NCBI GenBank assembly: GCA_025526915.1
Contig: JAHLKH010000414.1
Span: 1 to 13,626 of the forward strand
Source: Entophlyctis helioformis
Lineage: Eukaryota > Chytridiomycota > Chytridiomycetes > Chytridiales > Chytriomycetaceae
Reading direction: 5' to 3'
DNA length: 13,626 nucleotides
Positions 1-6,292 of this stretch are shown in pieces; the first letter of the stretch is position 1; each line of letters begins with the position of its first letter. Below the pieces are notes generated by a model, which saw only the letters and a program-made list of their open reading frames with translations, searched no databases and had not been told where the DNA came from. A program made the position numbers and the translations under genes.

Positions 1-578
1 TGAACGACGCGATCCACGCTTCAAACCCGTGTGCCGACCATTCTCTTGCAGCTGTCAAGCCAGCATCTGGCCGGCAATCGTATTGCACCAGACAGCCATC
101 GCTCTGGCTCACAACCAAGCCATGTCCAGCCCCGGCGTCCAGTCTGTTTGGCCAGTCGACCGAGAGATTCAGCACGCCGTCTTTGCCATTGGACAGCGAG
201 GCCATCTGCTTCATAGATCTGGTCTGCATTCGAGGTTGCGGATGAGCACAGACCCGCAGTTGGACGAGAGACGCCAGCACGCACCTCTGGCTCAAGTGCC
301 CAGACTTCCGTCTCGCCGGTCGATGTGACGATCGCTGCAACAGCATCGCCGTTCAGCGCCTGGTGCGACCACTTGATGTCCAGAATGGCAGAGGTCTCCT
401 GTCGAAAGACTTGGTTGCTGTTGTCGAGCGTAAGTTGTGCGAGCAGTTGATTGCACGAGGGCAAGCGTGAACACACACGGTGACCGAGGTGTCGCTGCCG
501 TCGCCCTCCTGAGCAACTTCAAAGAGATAGAGACGGCCAGTCCTGTTCGTCTTGACTGGTGCAGCATCCTGCTGACCA

Positions 579-610
<32 letters not shown>

Positions 611-769
611 CTTGCTGAGCTTGGTGTCGGCCGACGCTGGCTCAGCTGGCGGCAACAGTTGGTATGTGCCGACGGCCATGAAGCGGGCATGGAGAGGCAG
701 CGGACAGAACTCGACCGAGTCAGCGCTGAACTCTGTGTCGCAGACGAAGTGGGTTGCAGCGAGCGCCAT
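1..769 (-). CDS. DPH7: Diphthine methylesterase, WD40 protein (partial, 3' end outside window)
   Basis: The exons are 769-477, 417-285 and 223 to beyond position 1, separated by GT-AG introns 418-476 (59 bp, phase 2) and 224-284 (61 bp, phase 0). Spliced, they give 216 codons in one continuous frame. The N-terminus has the family signature [14 protein letters not shown] followed by VGTYQL and GRLYLF. Next come [12 protein letters not shown], a [10 protein letters not shown] strand, and the characteristic [13 protein letters not shown] just before the window edge. These match the first propeller blades of eukaryotic DPH7 (WDR85, yeast Rrt2). The family removes the methyl ester from diphthine on eEF2, so that DPH6 can amidate it to diphthamide in the cytosol. 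The start at 767-769 is the only ATG that leaves the conserved N-terminus intact. An Asp10 run (GAC repeat) sits in the variable loop before GRLYLF. Splice sites are inferred by frame and homology, not transcript evidence. Confidence 0.88.
578..607. repeat. GTC/GAC trinucleotide microsatellite encoding poly-Asp
   Basis: Nine perfect GTC units on the plus strand (581-607), preceded by ATC, read on the minus strand as ten consecutive Asp codons in DPH7 exon 1. The tract lies in a non-conserved loop between the first two propeller strands, so length variation should be tolerated. Confidence 0.9.
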
Positions 770-1159
770 TCGATGCAGCGTGCTGGATGGAGAGCGGAGC
801 CAGGAGGCGGCCGGTTGGATGGAGAAGCGAGAAACGCGACGGCCGCAGGGCTGTTCGGCCGAGCCAAGGCCGAAGCGGCCGCGTCGTGCACGGCGAGCGG
901 CGGCGAGCGACGGCTTGCACCTGCACCTGCAAAGCGCATCTGCCACCGGCCACCAGCAACCATTCCGCCTGCCACAGGACCGCCTGCCGCCACTGCCACT
1001 GCCACTGCTGCTGCTGGCCGTCTGCGTCTTCGTCTGCTGCACCGCATCGCCCGCCTCGCCCGCTGCCCGCCGCCACTGCTCCGCCGCAAGCCGCAGCGCT
1101 CGCACCAGCCAGCACCGCCCGCCACGCCGTCCCGCATCGCAGCCGGCATCGCACACACC
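770..1159. promoter_or_regulatory. Divergent spacer between DPH7 and the alpha/beta hydrolase
   Basis: These 390 bp separate the two opposite start codons and must hold both promoters. The stretch is very GC-rich, with short CACTGC/CTGCTG hexamer runs around 985-1018 and no convincing TATA box. The hydrolase frame stays open upstream through this whole region. An in-frame ATG at 773 would add 129 Arg/Ala/Pro-rich residues to the hydrolase, so part of the spacer could be coding. I favour 1160 as the start. Confidence 0.5.
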
Positions 1160-3294
1160 ATGACCGAGCCGCTGCTGCTGCCCAAGCAGACCGCCGAGCC
1201 GTGGCGCTTCTTCTCGTGGACCCCCACGTCGGCGGCCCGCGCCAACGATGCCGAGCTGGCCCTGCTCTCGCAGCACCTGGACGTGCGTCTGACCGGCGCC
1301 GAGCAGCCGCACACCACCGTGCAGTCCAGCGAGGCCGTCACGGCCGCCAGCCGTCCAAGCGCCGAGCTCGGCCTGGTGCAGGTTGCGCCGGACCAGTTCA
1401 TCAACACGCTGGTCATTGAGCCGTTCTGGAAGCGTCTGCAGACGCAGAGGGCCAGCCAGGTGGCTGCTGCTGCGGCACAGGCCGCCGACCCCGGATCGCC
1501 CGATGCCGACATGAGCGAGGTTGGCGGCATCGACCATCTTATCGCCGCACAGCATGCACACTGGCGCCAGCAGCAACAGCGCGACGGCACCGCGTCGCCA
1601 AGTGGCCAGTCGAGCGGACAGCCAAACGGTCAGTCGAACAGCCAGCCAAACGACCAGCCGATCCGCAACCTGGTCATTGCCCACGGCTACGGCGCCGGCC
1701 TCGGGTTCTTTTACAAGAACTTTGCGGCCATCTCCCGCGTGCCGGGATACCGGGTGTTTGCGATCGACTGGCTCGGTATGGCCAACAGCAGCCGGCCGCC
1801 GTTCCCGCACAAGTCGCGGCGCCAGACGGACGAGGAGATTGTCGAGACGAGCGAGCGGTTCTTTGTCGACTCGCTCGAGGAGTGGCGCAAGAAGATGGGG
1901 CTCGAGACCATGGTGCTTGCAGGCCACAGTCTGGGCGGATACCTGTCTGTTGCGTATTCGCTCAAGTATCCCGAGCGTGTCGACAAGCTGCTTCTCTTGT
2001 CGCCAGGTGCGTGTCTTGGTGTTGATGCGAAGATGGATGGATGGATGGATGGATGGATGGATGGATGGATGGATGGATGGATGGATGGATGGATGGATGG
2101 ATGGATGGATGGATGGATGGATGGATGGATGCGTGACAGTCACTGACACTGGATGGCAACCATGCGACACCAAACGACGCGGTCTGGCAGTCGGTGTTCC
2201 TGAGCCGCCGCCCAAGGAGCAGCAGGCTCCACAGCGCAGCATGCTCATGAGCGTGTTCCGCAGCATGTGGGAGATGAACATGACACCCATGAGTGTCGTG
2301 CGCACCGTCGGGCCGCTTGGTCAGTGACTGCGCCATCTGATGGCCTGATGCTTGTGATGCCTGCATTCGTGCTGATTCGTGCTGATTCGTGATGAACCAT
2401 TGGCTGGTGACTCGCTGGCGACTGGCTGGCTGCCAATCGATGCACATGCAGGTCCATCGCTTGTTCGCCAGTACACGTCACGGCGGTTTGCACACATGGA
2501 TCCAGCCGAGGTCGCCACGATCGAAAAGTACATTTACCACACATCCGCACAGCCGGGCAGTGGCGAGTTTGCACTGGCAAGACTGCTGCTTCCCGTACGT
2601 TGCACGCGATCGTTGTCTGTCCGTCTGTCCCCCTGTCTGTCTGTCTGTCTGCCTAGTTGCCTGCCTGCGTACCCAGACTCACTCTTGCATTGCCCATGTC
2701 CAGGGTGCATGGGCACGCCTGCCTCTCCACCCTCGCCTTACAAAGCTGACCATGCCAACCACATTCATCTGTGAGTCCTCGCACTCTCGCAGCATTGCAC
2801 TCGCATTCTTGTGCCACTGCCGGGCACCTGCAGACAGACAGACATGCAGACAGACATTCTTCTGCTTCAACTGCATCCGATACTCACTGTCAATGACTGC
2901 TGGCTGTTGGTTGACGATCCGTGCACACAATGCAGATGGCACGCACGACTGGATGGACCATCGGCATGCAATGCGGTCCGTGCCACACATGCCGGTGGAC
3001 ACGCGGGTCTCGCTGGTCAAGAACGCAGGCCACCATCTGTACTTTGGTAAGCCGCATGCCGCCGACTGCCGATCTGCACACCATCGTGTGTTGGATCTGT
3101 CCATCGACAGACAGACGGGCACGCTGACCGACAGACACGCTGACCGACACTCAACAACCATCTCGTGGCCATGAACCCACTCGCTTGCAGACAACCCAAC
3201 CGGCTTAAGCAACGCCGTGATGGCCGAGATGCTCGATGTCAAGCCTGGGCCATACTCTGTGCCCGATGTCGAATACGTTTATTTGCGTGCGTAG
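1160..3294 (+). CDS. ABHD4/ABHD5/CLD1-type alpha/beta hydrolase (phospholipase/acyltransferase family)
   Basis: There are six exons: 1160-2006, 2191-2319, 2452-2594, 2704-2770, 2936-3046 and 3191-3294. The GT-AG introns are 184, 132, 109, 165 and 144 bp. The spliced frame is unbroken and encodes 466 aa. Visible motifs are the oxyanion loop HGYGAG at 175-180, nucleophile elbow GHSLGG (Ser257), SLKYPERV after it, cap-region EKYIYHTS, acid loop YGTHDWMD (Asp400) and the C-terminal GHHLYFD (His428, HX4D with Asp433). This order is that of human ABHD5/ABHD4, plant CGI-58 and yeast Cld1/Ict1/Ecm18, which act on cardiolipin, N-acyl phospholipids or lysophosphatidic acid. The Ser nucleophile is present, as in ABHD4, whereas human ABHD5 has Asn. 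Residues 93-168 are a poorly conserved Ala/Gln/Ser insertion. The ATG at 1160 has a good context (CACCATGA). The exact substrate cannot be told from sequence. Confidence 0.87.
2033..2130. repeat. (ATGG)n tetranucleotide microsatellite in intron 1
   Basis: About 24.5 perfect ATGG units (98 bp) occupy more than half of hydrolase intron 1 (2007-2190). All frames through it are open on both strands (Met-Asp-Gly-Trp or Ser-Ile-His-Pro repeats), which creates long spurious reading frames across this region. Confidence 0.95.
2614..2656 (+). repeat. CTGT-rich tract in hydrolase intron 3
   Basis: A CTGT/CCGT tract with an uninterrupted core at about 2633-2651 lies in the middle of intron 3 (2595-2703). 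It is the reverse complement of the ACAG tract in intron 4. Confidence 0.85.
2831..2856 (+). repeat. CAGA/ACAG tract in hydrolase intron 4
   Basis: Two short (CAGA)n blocks separated by CATG lie in intron 4 (2771-2935). They are complementary to the CTGT tract of intron 3, so the two tracts flank the 67-nt exon 4. Intron 5 holds related material, including a duplicated 12-mer at 3121-3132 and 3137-3148. Confidence 0.8.
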
Positions 3295-3467
3295 CGGTTG
3301 CCCTTGTGTTGTGCTCCTGGGCAATGAACTCGTCCCTTTTCGGTGGCGCGTTCAAGCACGCGTTTGTTTCACAAGGACGCAGTCACGAGCCAGCGACGCC
3401 ACACTCGTCAGTTTGAGGTCGAGACTCTTACAAAGCATCTTTCCTGTCAGCTCGCTACATTGACGGA

Positions 3468-3860
3468 ATGGATTCGACGACCGAAGCATCGACAACCGAG
3501 TTCGAGTCCCCTCAGGAAGCCAGTCAAGGCGGATTCCAGATCAACTGGATTGTCATCGCAGTATGTTCTACTTTCTGTCGTCTGGCATCTGCTCCGTAAG
3601 CTCACCTGGCATGCTAGGAGCTTATTGTTGGCGCTGTTGCCCTCATTGTGATGGCGGCATACCTGGGTTTCAAACTCCGGGCAGCTAGAGCGGCGGCGGC
3701 TGTTGCTGCTGCGTCCAGCGGCACTGGTATCGAACGTGGAGAGGGCAAGGAAGCATTCGACGTCACCCTTGAAGAGGCTCGTGCACAGCTTCGTGCGTCT
3801 GAGGCCTTTGATCCCAAGCCAGAGTCGCTCGCCATGCCGCCGCCAGCTTTATGGCCATGA
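3468..3860 (+). CDS. Small single-pass membrane protein, function unknown
   Basis: Two exons, 3468-3560 and 3618-3860, flank a 57-bp intron with donor GTATGT and acceptor GCTAG. They give 111 aa. Residues 1-24 are Ser/Thr/Glu/Gln-rich and hydrophilic. A strong hydrophobic span covers about 25-49 (INWIVIA, then ELIVGAVALIVMAAYLGF, made by joining the two exons). After it come basic FKLRAAR, an Ala run and an acidic segment with VTLEEARAQLRASEAF. The topology suggests N-out/C-in. The hydrophobic helix is continuous across the splice, which supports the intron. The reading frame ends at a TGA, but the next frame carries a plausible Ser/Pro/Lys-rich tail from about 3845 to a stop at 3937-3939, so the true C-terminus may be longer. 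It starts 173 bp after the hydrolase stop. I do not recognise the family. Confidence 0.6.
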
Positions 3861-3965
3861 AGCAGCGAGTGTCAAGCGGTCCCCGTCTAGCGGCTCAGTG
3901 ACCAAGCCGCCATCGTACAAGGAGCCCAGCTCTCTCTAGCTGTCCATGAATGCTGTAAAAATGAA

Positions 3966-3973
3966 TGACGTCA
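3966..3973. promoter_or_regulatory. CRE-type palindrome upstream of protease copy 1
   Basis: A perfect TGACGTCA lies 73 bp upstream of the ATG at 4039. This is the known binding site of ATF/CREB-type bZIP factors. The same octamer, within a shared GAATGACGTCA 11-mer, occurs at the matching distance before copy 2, although the surrounding sequence differs. Confidence 0.55.
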
Positions 3974-4050
3974 TACTGTAAAGGGATATGAGCATCCGAG
4001 CCTTCATTCCGCCCCTGCTCTTCCCACCGACACCGAAAATGCCCAACCCG

Positions 4051-5691
4051 TTGCTGTCCGCTGCTATCTTGGCAGTGGTGCTGCTGCTGGCGTGTCTGCC
4101 AGACGCTGCGCTCATCGGATATCAGGGCATCGGGTCTGCATCGCAGCGCGATCTTTGCGTCGGCTGCAAGAGTCTCTGCCACGCACGAGAACCTGACGGA
4201 TCCGCAGGCGGCTGGATCGCTCTTCAAGAACAAGGCCGCCGCGCTGAATGGCATTGGAGAGGTTGCGTTGACCGGCGGTTACTGGACGTGCTTCCACATC
4301 GACCTGACCATCCAGGGAACCATTGTAGGTGCCGTGCTTGTCCTGCATGGTGCCTGCTGCAGATGCCGGCTTTCTGAGATGTGTGCTTTCCTCGTGGCAT
4401 GTCTCTCCATCGCCCTGTATTCGTGACCAACTGGCGGACTGGCGGACTGGCGGACTGGCGGACCGTGTGTCGCGATTATGGCCGATTAACGTGGCTTGTG
4501 ATATCGCCGAACGATGTAAATCTGCAAACCGGCAGCTGTCTGTCTCGGTTGACGCTGGGTCGACTGATCTGGCAGTGGGGACCATTGGACTCTCAAACTA
4601 TGATGCTTCTGCGGGTGGTCTCGTCAGCGGCACCACCAGCCAACGCGCCACAGGCAAGTGGTGCGTATGGCGACGGATCGTGGTGGTCGGGATACGGCAC
4701 GCAAACAACCATTGGCGTCACCGGCACGTCCATCCTCGCAAACAACGCGCCGCTGGCCGTCATCACCGACCAAAGTGCGGATCCCATCTTCGTCAAGGGT
4801 GCTGGGTCTCCCAACCAGCAAGGGCTGCTTGGCATTGGGTATCCGATGCTCAGCCAGTTCTCGTTTGTCCCCGAAACCGTCGTCGATGCGTGGCATGCGT
4901 CAGGCACGCTCAGAAAGAACGAGGTTGCATTCCACGCATGTCCGTACAACCAAATACAAGACTCGTACATCGACTTTGGCAACGACGATCCGACATACGA
5001 ATGCAATCCATCAGGTGTGCCGATCGCATGGGCAAAGTGTCCGGTCAAGTCGTACTTTACGCTCGACATTCGCAACATATCCGTCAGTGGCAAGCAGGTG
5101 ACGCTGCCTTCTCAGTTCCAAACCATAGAGCCACGACTCTATGGCGGCAATGTCAAGGCATGGTCCATCATCGACTCGTGCTCGTCTCTGTTGCGGATCC
5201 CGACGGTTGTCAATAATGCACTCAAAGCAGCCGTAAAGTCGAGTGGCGCGATGCCAACAGCCATGACGAGCACGCAGGTCGACAGCTTTCTGGCCGCAAC
5301 GACAAGCTACACCATCAGCACGCTGCTCAAGTGGAACAAGCTTCCCAACATCACGTTTGACATTGTCTCGGACGAGATGGTCAATGGCACCAGCCGCGTG
5401 TTCAGCATTGTGCTTGGAGGACGGCAGTACATTCAGTGCGACAATGACGGATACTGTAAGTGCATGCGATGGATGCTTGCCTATTGCGTTGCCGTGGCTG
5501 ATGAACAGACGGCTGCCATGCGACACAGGTGCATATCTCGTCACAGGAGGCACCGAGACATATGCAACGTTAGGCATCCCAGTGTTTTCGAATCTGCACA
5601 TTGTGTTTGACCGTACAAACGCGCGGGTCGGGTTTGCACCAGGATGTGGATGCACAACTGCCACCGATGGATATCCCAAGATTCAATGGAA
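4051..5691 (+). repeat. Tandem near-identical segment, copy A
   Basis: This stretch matches 6317-7955 through exons and introns. By eye I find only three substitutions (4104, 4884, 5572) and two one-base G insertions (4132-4134 and 4629-4630). The match starts in the signal-peptide codons and ends at the last codon of the protease domain. Sequence on either side is unrelated or strongly diverged. Confidence 0.9.
4431..4462 (+). repeat. Four 8-bp tandem repeats in protease copy 1 intron 1
   Basis: CTGGCGGA is repeated four times without error inside the 211-bp intron (4325-4535). The copy number is identical at 6696-6727 in copy 2, so the array predates the duplication or was homogenised with it. 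Confidence 0.9.
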
Positions 5692-6235
5692 TGGCACGAC
5701 AGTCACAGCGGATTGGGCGAAAGCAACACGTGAGTTGCAAAAGCAGACTGCACCGGCATCATTCTCCTCTTGATCTGACACCAGAGTCAACTTTCTCATG
5801 TAACAGAAACGTCAAGTGCGACGTCAGGTATGAAGCCGCCAACGAGCTTGTTAGCTTCAAGTACGTTCATTGCATCTATTGCCGATCAGTGTTGCTGGTC
5901 ATCAGCCAACAAACGCCGCGTTGTTCCACTAACTGTTTGTGTAGTGATGGCACTACATCTCATTCTATGGCTTCTGTAAATCGTATCATTTGTACAGCAG
6001 GAACCCCATCCGCCACACCTAGCGGCCCAACTGGCACCGTTACGTCTAATTCGGCTAGATCAGCTCCTCAAGCCAACCTGTACTTTACTGGTCTTCTGAG
6101 CATACTGCTGGGACTATTCTTTGTCCTTTGATCCTGGATTCTGGAGAATCGCGTATGGGATAGTGTGGGATACATAATACATATTCATACATTGTTCAAT
6201 GTGGGCAACCGGTGCATGATGTGCACAGACAAGAA

Positions 6236-6243
6236 TGACGTCA
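6236..6243. promoter_or_regulatory. CRE-type palindrome upstream of protease copy 2
   Basis: TGACGTCA lies 72 bp before the ATG at 6308 (57 bp before the ATG at 6293). The near-equal spacing to copy 1 (73 bp) suggests a conserved promoter element, and it makes 6308 the positional equivalent of the copy 1 start. AT-rich, TATA-like sequence lies just upstream at about 6170-6190. Confidence 0.55.
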
Positions 6244-6292
6244 GTACACCGCTGTCCATAACGAAGTGCTCGCTTGCGCTTCGGTCTCAGGC

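Larger units (their letters stand above)
4039..6131 (+). pseudogene. GPI-type A1 aspartic protease, tandem copy 1, two frameshifts
   Basis: The inferred exons are 4039-4324, 4536-5455, 5529-5729, possibly 5807-5827, and 6001-6131. The first two introns (211 and 73 bp) match those of copy 2. It begins with a signal peptide, MPNPLLSAAILAVVLLLA. Compared with intact copy 2, it carries one extra G within 4132-4134 (exon 1) and another at 4629-4630 (exon 2). If spliced, the first shift stops translation at 4550-4552. Outside the shifts the protein matches copy 2: DAGS motif, AYGDGSWWSG flap, second motif IIDSCSS (Asp codon 5173-5175), and C-terminal GFAPGCGCTT. Its tail differs, with a short Ser/Thr/Pro linker, the shared RSAP motif, and a hydrophobic GPI signal ending LLGLFFVL. 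Exon 4 is tiny and uncertain. The shifts could be sequencing errors in G-runs rather than true decay. Confidence 0.72.

Noticed and set aside
353..2305. 650-codon open frame on the minus strand across the hydrolase and the ATGG repeat
   Set aside because: Only 477-769 is real coding (DPH7 exon 1). The rest is antisense to the hydrolase and passes through a stop-free microsatellite.
4431..4462. Short direct repeats as a possible CRISPR-like array
   Set aside because: The units are 8 bp, contiguous and without spacers, and lie inside an intron of a eukaryotic gene.
4325..4535. Reading the 211-bp first intron of the protease copies as coding
   Set aside because: The frame is open in places, but it would insert unrelated sequence between the conserved HIDLTIQG and SVDAGS segments. 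The intron has good donor and acceptor sites and is equally placed in both copies.
4593..5679. Long minus-strand frames antisense to protease copy 1 (and the equivalents at 6858-7943)
   Set aside because: They mirror the codon pattern of the sense strand, show no recognisable domain, and the plus strand carries clear protease motifs.
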